Assembly: GCA_021792815.1 (NCBI GenBank)
Contig: JAJYTX010000105.1
Coordinates: forward strand, 1-7,721
Length of the DNA stretch: 7,721 bases
Reading direction: 5' to 3'
Source of the DNA: Pseudomonadota bacterium
GTDB taxonomy: Bacteria > Pseudomonadota > Gammaproteobacteria > Steroidobacterales > Steroidobacteraceae
Position 1 is the stretch's first letter; each line of letters starts with the position of its first letter. Below are positions 1 through 5,323 of this stretch, in pieces. A program made the position numbers and the translations under genes. The notes beneath the pieces were generated by a model that saw only the letters and a program-made list of their open reading frames with translations, ran no database searches and was not told where the DNA came from.

Positions 1-221
1 GCCTGAGGCAGATCAATGCCGGTCGGCGGCCGTTCCCGTTCTACCTGCATCCGTGGGAGATCGATCCCGGCCAGCCCCGCATCCGCGTCGGCGCGGTCTC
101 CCGCTTCCGCCACTACACCAATCTTCATCGCTGCGAGCGGCGCCTCGGCCGCCTCCTTCAGGAATTTCCCTTCGCCCCGATGCGCGACGTGCTGCACGCA
201 CGCGGCCTGCTCAACGCCTAA
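1..221 (+). CDS. Polysaccharide deacetylase, PEP-CTERM/exosortase locus type, C-terminal end only
   Basis: The reading frame is open from the window edge (first full codon at 3) to a TAA at 219-221, giving 72 residues with no start inside the window. The segment FPFYLHPWEIDPGQPRI, followed by SRFRHYTNLHRCERRLGRLL, matches from memory the C-terminal DUF3473-like tail of the polysaccharide deacetylases encoded in exosortase (PEP-CTERM) exopolysaccharide loci. Family members are NodB-fold carbohydrate esterases thought to remove N-acetyl groups from a nascent exopolysaccharide. The catalytic NodB domain, with its Asp/His/His metal site, lies upstream outside the window, so activity cannot be judged. 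If the call is right, the rest of an exopolysaccharide/exosortase cluster may lie to the left. The family is recognised by motif only; orthology to any named gene is not claimed. Confidence 0.8.
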   Translation, partial: LRQINAGRRPFPFYLHPWEIDPGQPRIRVGAVSRFRHYTNLHRCERRLGRLLQEFPFAPMRDVLHARGLLNA

Positions 222-257
222 GGAGACGGCGGTCGCTCTCTGACACGGCCTGGCCGA

Positions 258-1020
258 GGGTTGCCCGAGGCTGTCGCCGACCGAGCCGCCATGCCAGCGG
301 CCGCGGGGGAGCAGGGCCGCACGCCCGAGAGCTTCCAGGCCATCGAGCCTCTCTGCTACATCGGCAGCGGTGGCATGGGCGCTCTCGAGTTCGCCCCCGC
401 CCTGGGCCCGGGACCCCGGCACGCCACGAGGCTCCGGGTGGACGCGCTCGTCGCGCTGGCATCCGAGGTGCTCCGCCACCGCAACGCGCTTCACGGCTCC
501 TTCGACCCGGGCCATCGCGAGGGCGCCCTGCCGGACATCTTGCGCGTCGGCACCTCGGCCGGCGGGGCGCGAGCCAAGGCGATCATCGCGTGGAATCCCG
601 AGACGAACGAGGTCCGCTCGGGCCAGGTGACCGCCCCCGAGGGCTTCGGGTACTGGCTGTTGAAGTTCGACGGCGTCAGCGGCAACCGCGACAAGGAGCT
701 CGAGGATCCGAAGGGCTACACCGTGATCGAATACGCCTACTCGCTGATGGCCCGCGACGCCGGCATCGAGATGGCCGAGTGCCGGCTGCTCGAGCAAGGC
801 GGGCGGCAAGCTGCACAGGCAGTCCCTCGCCGCGCTCGCGCACCTCGACTTCAATGCCGCAGGCGCGCACTCCTGCGAGCAAGCCCACGAGGTCATCCGG
901 GCGCTGCGGCTCGAGTTTCCCCTGCGCGAGGCGAGGCAAAAGGCACGCCCCCCCGCAACGCCCGGCCCCGCCTCGGCAGTGAGCTCCTCAGACGGCCGCC
1001 CCCGCCTCAACTGCTCTTGA
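258..1020 (+). pseudogene. HipA-family toxin kinase relic, truncated and frameshifted
   Basis: The frame containing 258-797 reads GLPEAVAD, then GRTPESFQAIEPLCYIGSGGMGALEF, GTSAGGARAKAII and GFGYWLLKFDGVSGN. These are hallmarks of HipA Ser/Thr kinases, including the Gly-rich (S)GGAR(P)K stretch. After CRLLEQ near 797 the homology moves to another frame at about 802: GGKLHRQSLAALAHLDFNAAGAHS and HEVIRALRL, ending near 930 and followed by unrelated residues to TGA at 1018-1020. Intact family members have roughly 15 residues between these blocks (a GGRRHFMTRRFDR-like segment), about 100 residues before the first block, and the catalytic HNxDxHxKN-type lobe after the last. All are missing here. 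No HipB-like antitoxin is visible. Intact HipA proteins phosphorylate targets such as glutamyl-tRNA synthetase and induce dormancy; this copy should be inactive. The frame stays open past the shift, so a meaningless longer protein could be predicted here. Confidence 0.8.
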
Positions 1021-1453
1021 AGCCCACGGCGCGGCTGACCGCGTGGCTCAACGGGCCGAGCGTGTCGGGCTCCCCGCCCGGCCTCGCCGCTCTCGACCAG
1101 GTTGCGGACAGCTCGCGCAGGTCAAGCTCCACACAGCGCACACGGTCCTTGAGGCTCACCATGTCGGACTGCACCCGGTCCACCCCGAAATCGAAATCCG
1201 AGAAGCGGCTCTCGATCCGCTCCCGCCGGCTCTCCGCGTGCCGCAGCCGGTTCTCGATACCGGTCAGGCGGGTCTCGGCGATGGACACGCCCGTCTTGAG
1301 CGCGGCAAGGTCCGACTCAACTCCCGTCAACCGGGCCATCAGCGTCGCCAACTGGACCCTGAGATCGTTGACTCCTGACTCCATGTGCGCCATCCGGGCC
1401 TGCTGGCTCTGGCGCCCGGATTGACCACGGTCTCGATCGGCTTCGATTTGCAT
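1007..1453 (-). CDS. Heptad-repeat coiled-coil protein, paralogue lacking the membrane anchor
   Basis: This gene encodes 148 residues. The ATG at 1453 is chosen because AGGAGA lies six bases upstream (1460-1465 on the plus strand); an ATG 27 bases earlier lacks this support. Residues 20-117 form seven-residue repeats of the type xxVExRLxx (LTGVESDLAALKTGV, TRLTGIENRLRHAESRRERIESR), predicting a long alpha-helical coiled coil. Residues 97-115 (SDMVSLKDRVRCVELDLRE) correspond to TDISALKQRMGTVEVDLRE in the coiled-coil gene at 2995-3525, so the two are paralogues. Here the helix is followed by about 30 unrelated residues rich in Ala, Arg and Gly instead of the second heptad run and transmembrane segment. 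The gene therefore looks C-terminally replaced, next to the degraded hipA region. No signal peptide or catalytic motif is seen and the function is unknown. It is transcribed divergently from the M50 protease gene. Confidence 0.65.
   Translation of the reverse strand: MQIEADRDRGQSGRQSQQARMAHMESGVNDLRVQLATLMARLTGVESDLAALKTGVSIAETRLTGIENRLRHAESRRERIESRFSDFDFGVDRVQSDMVSLKDRVRCVELDLRELSATWSRAARPGGEPDTLGPLSHAVSRAVGFKSS
1211..1336 (-). repeat. Imperfect 21-bp tandem repeats encoding heptads
   Basis: On the plus strand, units start at 1211, 1232, 1253, 1274, 1295 and 1316. Each begins CTCGA, CTCCG, CTTGA or similar. They run in frame with the minus-strand coiled-coil gene, so each 21-bp unit is one seven-residue helical repeat. 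The repeats are diverged and are explained by the protein structure. Confidence 0.6.
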
Positions 1454-1458
1454 GTACG

Positions 1459-1466
1459 CTCTCCTG
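1459..1466 (-). promoter_or_regulatory. Ribosome binding site deciding the start of the 148-residue coiled-coil gene
   Basis: AGGAGA on the minus strand (1465 down to 1460) sits six bases before the ATG at 1453. This is near-ideal spacing and favours that ATG over the in-frame ATGs at 1480 and 1477. Confidence 0.65.
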
Positions 1467-1504
1467 GTGACGCCCATCACGATCGACAGCTCAAGGACTG
1501 CGGC

Positions 1505-1532
1505 GGGTCATCGGATCACCTGACCCGGGTCA
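1505..1532. promoter_or_regulatory. TGACCC/GGGTCA inverted repeats in the coiled-coil gene leader
   Basis: TGACCCGGGTCA at 1521-1532 is a perfect 12-bp palindrome, and another GGGTCA lies at 1505-1510. In the minus-strand transcript the outer copy can pair with the adjacent half-site (6-bp stem, 10-base loop). That pairing excludes folding of the palindrome itself. The site lies between the predicted -10 (1559-1564) and the ATG at 1453. It could be an operator or a leader structure. The role is inferred from symmetry and position only. Confidence 0.35.
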
Positions 1533-1558
1533 CGAGACGCAGACCCGCTACGATCTGA

Positions 1559-1587
1559 AATCTAGGCAATTCGCATGGATCTGCCAA
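1559..1587 (-). promoter_or_regulatory. Sigma-70-type promoter of the 148-residue coiled-coil gene
   Basis: The minus strand reads TTGGCA (1587-1582), a 17-bp spacer, then TAGATT (1564-1559). These match five of six and four of six consensus bases at optimal spacing. Transcription would start near 1552, giving a leader of about 100 bases. The same arrangement, including GCGAATT inside the spacer, precedes the paralogue at 3597-3625, which supports a real promoter. Confidence 0.6.
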
Positions 1588-1732
1588 GGACCGGTTGTAG
1601 ACTTTTTTCGCGGCTGTTTCAACGCGTCTCCAGCGTGCGTCATCGACGTAAATCATGACGTCGCAAATCCGTTGAAAGCCGACACGTCGCTCCTCCCGTC
1701 GAGCCAAGTTAGCGTCGCAGATCACAGACTGC

Positions 1733-1738
1733 TACAAT
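1733..1738 (+). promoter_or_regulatory. Possible -10 element directly before the M50 protease gene
   Basis: TACAAT (five of six consensus bases) ends eight bases before the ATG at 1747. A -35 match near 1709-1715 is poor. If this is used, transcription starts almost at the ATG, giving a leaderless or nearly leaderless message. That would fit the absence of a Shine-Dalgarno sequence there. Confidence 0.35.
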
Positions 1739-1746
1739 CGCCTTCT

Positions 1747-2949
1747 ATGCGTGGACTGCACCTGATGCGTATTGCCGGCATCGACATCACCGTCGATTGG
1801 AGCCTGCTCATCATTTTCGTGCTGATCACCACCGGTCTCGCCTCGGGCCTGTTCCCGCAGTGGCACCCGCAGTGGAGCCCCACGACCGCGTGGCTCACCG
1901 CCTTCGCCGCCGCGCTGCTGTTCTTCGCCTCGGTTCTCGCCCACGAGCTCTCCCACTCCCTGGTGGGGCGCATGAACGGCATCGAGATCAAGCGCATCAC
2001 GCTGTTCGTGTTCGGCGGCATGGCGCAAATCGAGCACGAGCCGGGGCGCTGGCCGGCGGAGCTGTGGATGGCGATCGTCGGGCCGCTCACCAGTCTCGCC
2101 ATCGGCATCCTCTGTCTGCTCGCCGCCAGCGCCGGCACGCCGGCCGCCGACCTTGCCAGCATCGCGCGCGTGCAGCACCTGCTCGCCGGGCTCGACCCCG
2201 GACGCACGCTCCTCCTGTGGCTCGGCCAGATCAACATCGTGCTCGCGGTCTTCAACCTCGTTCCGGCCTTCCCGCTCGATGGCGGGCGGGTCCTGCGCGC
2301 CCTCATGTGGGGCGCCACGCACGATCTGCGCCGCGCCACCCGCTGGGCCTCGGCGATCGGACAGGGCTTCGCGTGGCTGCTGATCGGCTCCGGCATCGCC
2401 ATGGTGCTCGGGCTCTCGGTGCCGTTCCTCGGCGGCGGACTCCTCAACGGGATCTGGCTCGCCTTCATCGGCTGGTTTTTGAACAACGCCGCGCTGATGA
2501 GCTACCGCCAGCTGCTCACGCGGGAGATGCTCCAGGATGTGCCGGTCTCGCGCCTCATGCTCGTCCATTTCGAGGTGGTGCCGCCGCAGGTGCCGCTCGA
2601 TACGCTCATCGAAGGGTACATGCTGCGCAGCGACCAACGCGCCTTTCCCGTCGTGGACCGCGACGAGCGGCTGCTCGGAATGGTGTTTCAACGTGACATC
2701 GAGCGCCTGTCCCCGGAGCAGCGCCGCACGATGACCGTGCGCGATGCCATGAAGCCGGTGGAGCAGCTCGTGGGGGCGCGGTCGGGAGACGACGTGCTCG
2801 ACGTATTGAATGTCCTGGCGCAGCGCGATTTCAACCAGCTGCCGATCCTCGAGAACGGCCGCGTCATCGGCCTCATCCGCCGGGTGGACATTCTGCGATG
2901 GCTTGCGCTGCACGGCTCGCCCAAGCCGGCACCGGGCGCGCGGAAGTAG
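1747..2949 (+). CDS. Membrane zinc metalloprotease, M50 / site-2-protease type, with C-terminal CBS pair
   Basis: This gene encodes 400 residues from the ATG at 1747. The in-frame ATG at 1765 (MRIAGIDITVDW, 394 residues) is a plausible alternative and matches where homologues usually begin; neither has a clear ribosome site. The order is: N-terminal hydrophobic helix (about 18-34); helix 50-75 carrying the zinc motif HELSH (66-70, His66, Glu67, His70); FVFGGMAQI (87-95); helix 106-127; NLVPAFPLDGGRVLRAL (170-186), with Asp178 the likely third zinc ligand; further helices near 205-250; and two CBS motifs at about 265-325 and 330-390. The layout is that of the SpoIVFB-like, CBS-bearing intramembrane proteases. 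These cut substrates within the membrane, with the cytosolic CBS pair proposed to sense adenine nucleotides. All visible catalytic residues are present. The substrate is unknown. It is flanked by paralogous coiled-coil genes on the opposite strand, and no sigma or anti-sigma gene is nearby. Confidence 0.9.
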   Translation: MRGLHLMRIAGIDITVDWSLLIIFVLITTGLASGLFPQWHPQWSPTTAWLTAFAAALLFFASVLAHELSHSLVGRMNGIEIKRITLFVFGGMAQIEHEPGRWPAELWMAIVGPLTSLAIGILCLLAASAGTPAADLASIARVQHLLAGLDPGRTLLLWLGQINIVLAVFNLVPAFPLDGGRVLRALMWGATHDLRRATRWASAIGQGFAWLLIGSGIAMVLGLSVPFLGGGLLNGIWLAFIGWFLNNAALMSYRQLLTREMLQDVPVSRLMLVHFEVVPPQVPLDTLIEGYMLRSDQRAFPVVDRDERLLGMVFQRDIERLSPEQRRTMTVRDAMKPVEQLVGARSGDDVLDVLNVLAQRDFNQLPILENGRVIGLIRRVDILRWLALHGSPKPAPGARK

Positions 2950-2971
2950 CGCGGGGCGGAGACCGCCGCGC
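2949..2971. terminator. GC-rich hairpin between convergent genes, weak terminator candidate
   Basis: GGCGG (2955-2959), loop AGA, CCGCC (2963-2967), extendable with a two-base bulge by GCGC on both sides. It begins at the stop codon of the M50 gene and lies between that gene and the convergent coiled-coil gene ending at 2995. There is no T-run on either strand, so intrinsic termination is doubtful. Confidence 0.3.
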
Positions 2972-2994
2972 CCGCACCGATGCGTGAGCGGACG

Positions 2995-3525
2995 CTAAAG
3001 CAGATGAAACAGCTTGAGTAAGGTCCCGAGCAAAGTGATCAATGAACTCGCGCCGATCGCGATCAGCGACACGAACAGGCGGGTGAACTTCGTATCCATG
3101 GCAGTGAACTTCGCATCCACGGCAGTGAACCTGGCATCGAGCCTGCCATCCTGCGCATCGAGCCGCTTGTCGATGGTGAAGCGAAGCTCGCGCAGGTCCA
3201 CCTCGACCGTCCCCATGCGTTGCTTGAGCGCGGAAATGTCGGTTTCGATCCGGGCCATACCGGTCTGCACCCCGCTCAGCCGACCCTCAACCCTCTCCAA
3301 CCGGCTCTCGACTTTCTCCAAACGGCCCTCGACCTTCTCCAGCCGGTTCTCCACGACGGACACCCGGGTCTCGAGGCCGCCCAGGCGCTGCTCGACGCCC
3401 GCCGCCCGGGCCTCAAGACCCGTGACCCGATTCTTGACCTCGGTGAGCCCGCTCTCGACCGCGGTCAGCAGGACCTTCGCCTGGCTGAGCTCAGATGGAT
3501 CGCGTCCGCTGTCTTCGACCGGCAT
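2995..3525 (-). CDS. Coiled-coil protein with C-terminal transmembrane anchor
   Basis: This gene encodes 176 residues from the ATG at 3525 (MPVEDSGRD). No other in-frame start lies between it and the promoter at 3597-3625. Residues 20-118 are near-perfect heptads (VENRLEKVEGRLEKVESRLERVEGRL), predicting a long coiled coil. Residues 128-148 hold three seven-residue repeats (ARFTAVD, AKFTAMD, TKFTRLF). Residues 149-172 (LFVSLIAIGASSLITLLGTLL) form a single hydrophobic helix, ending KLFHLL. The expected topology is a tail-anchored inner-membrane protein with the coil mostly in the cytoplasm. The shape resembles small phage XhlA-like and other coil-plus-anchor proteins, but I do not recognise a named family and assign no function. 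It is the full-length relative of the gene at 1007-1453, sharing the TDISALKQRMGTVEVDLRE block and the promoter block. Confidence 0.75.
   Translation of the reverse strand: MPVEDSGRDPSELSQAKVLLTAVESGLTEVKNRVTGLEARAAGVEQRLGGLETRVSVVENRLEKVEGRLEKVESRLERVEGRLSGVQTGMARIETDISALKQRMGTVEVDLRELRFTIDKRLDAQDGRLDARFTAVDAKFTAMDTKFTRLFVSLIAIGASSLITLLGTLLKLFHLL
3083..3145 (-). repeat. Three 21-bp direct repeats encoding the FTAVDAK heptads
   Basis: On the plus strand, units lie at 3083-3103, 3104-3124 and 3125-3145, each starting GTGAAC. The first two differ at only two of 21 positions, suggesting a recent duplication. They encode the heptads just before the membrane anchor. Confidence 0.75.
3286..3474 (-). 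repeat. Nine imperfect 21-bp tandem repeats encoding the coiled coil
   Basis: Plus-strand units start every 21 bases from 3286 to 3454, most with CTCGA, CTCAA or CTCCA. Units at 3286, 3307 and 3328 are the most alike (VExRLEK heptads). In-frame repeats of this kind can gain or lose heptads by slippage without breaking the frame. Confidence 0.75.
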
Positions 3526-3596
3526 GATGTCTCTCGCCCTCGCCCGCACCGTTGCATGACATGACACCACGCGGCCTGCGCGTGGGGAACACTGTA

Positions 3597-3625
3597 AATT
3601 TAGGGAATTCGCCCGCTTTTGCCAA
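3597..3625 (-). promoter_or_regulatory. Sigma-70-type promoter of the anchored coiled-coil gene
   Basis: The minus strand reads TTGGCA (3625-3620), a 17-bp spacer, then TAAATT (3602-3597): five of six and four of six consensus matches at optimal spacing. Transcription would begin near 3590, about 65 bases before the ATG at 3525. The element is shared with the paralogue's promoter at 1559-1587, including GCGAATT in the spacer. Confidence 0.65.
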
Positions 3626-3809
3626 GCGTGTGCGGATCTTTTCTGCAGGTATTTTGACGCTGTTTGATACGTGTGATTTGACGTAGCAGCCCACGCATTG
3701 CGCAAAAGAGGGTCATGCGAGCACGCGCGAGCGGAGCAGCCGTGAACGGCCCATGCCGATACCCGCTGCTGCAACATCGAGGGCGCCCTGGCCGGATTGC
3801 ATTCGACCC

Positions 3810-3850
3810 GCGCCGGCCGCATGCCGGACCGGCGCACCGGGCGCGCCCGG
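3810..3850 (-). terminator. GC-only hairpins downstream of the efflux lipoprotein gene
   Basis: Seven to 20 bases past the stop codon (3857-3859, minus strand) is the perfect 14-bp palindrome CCGGGCGCGCCCGG (3837-3850). It is followed by a 7-bp inverted repeat, GCGCCGG (3810-3816) with CCGGCGC (3829-3835), around a 12-base loop. The position suits the end of the efflux transcript. No T-run follows, so this may stabilise the 3' end or act with Rho rather than terminate by itself. Confidence 0.35.
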
Positions 3851-3856
3851 GTCGGA

Positions 3857-5323
3857 TCAGGGCCGATCCTGCGCCACGGTGCTGGCGAGCGTCTCCCGCA
3901 CGCCGTCGTTGCGCCGCTTCAGCTGTGAGTGGCGCCATCCCCCGCCCACCGCGTCGATCAGATCGACGCTCGCCACCAGGCGCTGGCTCTGCAAGCTGAC
4001 CAGGGTGATCTCCGCGGTGAGGCGCGCGGTCTGGGCACTCAGCAGGGTCGCATAGTCGGCCACGCCCGCCTTGTACTGATTGAGCGTCAAGGCCTCCGCC
4101 CGCTTGGCATCCTGCACCGCCTGCTGCTCCTCGGCATACTCGGATTGGAGGTAGCGCAGCGTGGCGAGGTCGTTCTCGACCTGCTGGAAGGCGTTGAGCA
4201 CGGTCTGGCGGTAATTGGCGACCGCCTCATCGTAGAGGGCCCGCGCCTCGCGCGTCTGCGCGAGCGTCGCCCCCCCGTTGAACAGGTTCTCGGCGATCGA
4301 GGGACCGAAGGACCACACCGCGTTGCTTGCGCGGATCAGGGTCGAGAGCGCGGAGGAATCGAAATCATACGAGCCGGAGAGCGTCAGGCTCGGGAACCAC
4401 GCCGCCTCGGCCACGCCGATCTGGGCGTTGGCGCTCGCCATCGCCCGCTCGGCCGCGGCCACATCGGGGCGGCGCAGCAGCACCCGCGAGGGCACACCGG
4501 CCGGCACCACCGGCACCGTCGCGGCAAGCCGGCCGTACGCGAGCGTCAGCCGCGAGGGCGCCTCGCCCATCAGCACCGCGAGCGCATGCTCCAGGTTGGC
4601 GCGTGTCAGCTTGGCGGTGTCTTCCTGGGACTTCGTGCTCTCAAGCGTGGTGCGCGCCGAGTACACGTCCGCGAGCGTCGTCACGCCGGCTTCGACCCGG
4701 TTCTGAGCGATGCGCAGCGACACCTTGTCGTCCTTCACGGCCAGCTTCAGGTACCGCAGCTGCTGCTCGGCGGCGCGCAGCTGAAAATAATCCTCCGCGA
4801 GCGTCGCCTGCGCCGAGAGCTGGGCGGCCGCCACGTCCGCGGCGCTCGCCTGCGCCTGGGCGTTGGCGCTCTGCAGCTCGCGGCGCAACCTGCCCCACAG
4901 GTCAAGGTCCCAGCTGGCGGTGGCGCCGGCCTGATTGGCCGTGCGCGCCCCGCCGAAAGTGAACTGCGTGGCCGCGCCGCCGCCGCTGCGCGTCTGGGTG
5001 CCCCCGAGGTTGATCGAGGGAAAGAGTGTCCCGCGGGTCACGCCGGCCGCCTCCCGCGCCGCGTAATAGGCTGCCACCGCCGCCTTGAGGGTCTGGTTGG
5101 ACACCGCGACCCGACGCTCCAGGCGCGAGAGCACCGGATCGTGATAGACCGACCACCAGTGAGCGGGCACGATCTTCGCCGGGGTCGCCGGCACCCAGCC
5201 GTGCGCCTCCTTGAAGAGCGGCGAGGGCGGCGGCGCCGGCCGATGGTAGTTCGGGCCCACGGCGCAGGCGCTCAAGGACGCGCACACTGCCGCCGCAACG
5301 AGCGGCCGCGCTCGAGCGATCAT
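3857..5323 (-). CDS. RND efflux outer-membrane factor, NodT-family lipoprotein
   Basis: This gene encodes 488 residues. The start at 5323 is preferred because it overlaps the permease stop as ATGA and is followed by a short signal peptide ending in the lipobox LSAC (Cys20), then AVGPNYHRP, the classic opening of NodT/OprM/CusC-type proteins. Two outer-membrane efflux (OEP) repeats follow, rich in long amphipathic helices with the usual Ala/Gln/Leu pattern. RRPDVAAAERAMASANAQIGVAEAAWFPSLTL near the middle is the diagnostic signature. The length agrees with the usual 460-500 residues. As a trimer, the protein should form the channel through the outer membrane and periplasm for the RND pump encoded just upstream. 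The overlap implies translational coupling and one transcript. The substrate cannot be read from this gene. Confidence 0.92.
   Translation of the reverse strand: MIARARPLVAAAVCASLSACAVGPNYHRPAPPPSPLFKEAHGWVPATPAKIVPAHWWSVYHDPVLSRLERRVAVSNQTLKAAVAAYYAAREAAGVTRGTLFPSINLGGTQTRSGGGAATQFTFGGARTANQAGATASWDLDLWGRLRRELQSANAQAQASAADVAAAQLSAQATLAEDYFQLRAAEQQLRYLKLAVKDDKVSLRIAQNRVEAGVTTLADVYSARTTLESTKSQEDTAKLTRANLEHALAVLMGEAPSRLTLAYGRLAATVPVVPAGVPSRVLLRRPDVAAAERAMASANAQIGVAEAAWFPSLTLSGSYDFDSSALSTLIRASNAVWSFGPSIAENLFNGGATLAQTREARALYDEAVANYRQTVLNAFQQVENDLATLRYLQSEYAEEQQAVQDAKRAEALTLNQYKAGVADYATLLSAQTARLTAEITLVSLQSQRLVASVDLIDAVGGGWRHSQLKRRNDGVRETLASTVAQDRP

Larger units (their letters stand above)
3526..3856. 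other. Intergenic region between the coiled-coil gene and the efflux lipoprotein gene
   Basis: This is 331 bases without a supported gene. It holds the promoter at 3597-3625 with an upstream block (to about 3660) related to 1555-1625. In the leader lies a 6-bp hairpin, CCACGC (3567-3572) with GCGTGG (3580-3585). GC-rich inverted repeats at 3810-3850 lie just past the efflux lipoprotein stop. The part from about 3590 to 3720 is visibly richer in A/T than the genes on either side. Nothing is recognised in 3661-3809. Confidence 0.6.

Noticed and set aside
53..982. Plus-strand frame of 309 codons across the deacetylase end and hipA relic
   Set aside because: Low-complexity Arg/Pro/Ser translation. 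The recognisable protein motifs all fall in other frames; only the stretch after about 800 overlaps the degraded hipA.
1516..1725. Minus-strand 69-codon open frame before the coiled-coil gene
   Set aside because: It covers the predicted promoter and leader, lacks a good ribosome site and matches no family I know. The partial resemblance to a frame at 3593-3690 is explained by the shared promoter block, though a decayed coding origin is not excluded.
1732..2913. Long minus-strand open frame opposite the M50 protease gene
   Set aside because: Composition is Arg/Glu/His-rich without motifs, while the plus strand carries an intact HELSH protease with CBS domains.
3083..3474. Regular repeats as a possible CRISPR array
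   Set aside because: The 21-bp units are contiguous with no spacers, diverged, and in frame with a coiled-coil protein.
3526..3837. Upstream extension of the anchored coiled-coil gene to 280 residues
   Set aside because: The extra 104 codons run through the promoter and AT-richer intergenic DNA and show no heptads; the ATG at 3525 fits the leader and the start of the repeat protein.
3837..3850. 14-bp palindrome as an attachment or recombination site
   Set aside because: No integrase, tRNA or direct repeat is nearby; it lies just past a stop codon, where a transcript-end hairpin is the simpler reading.
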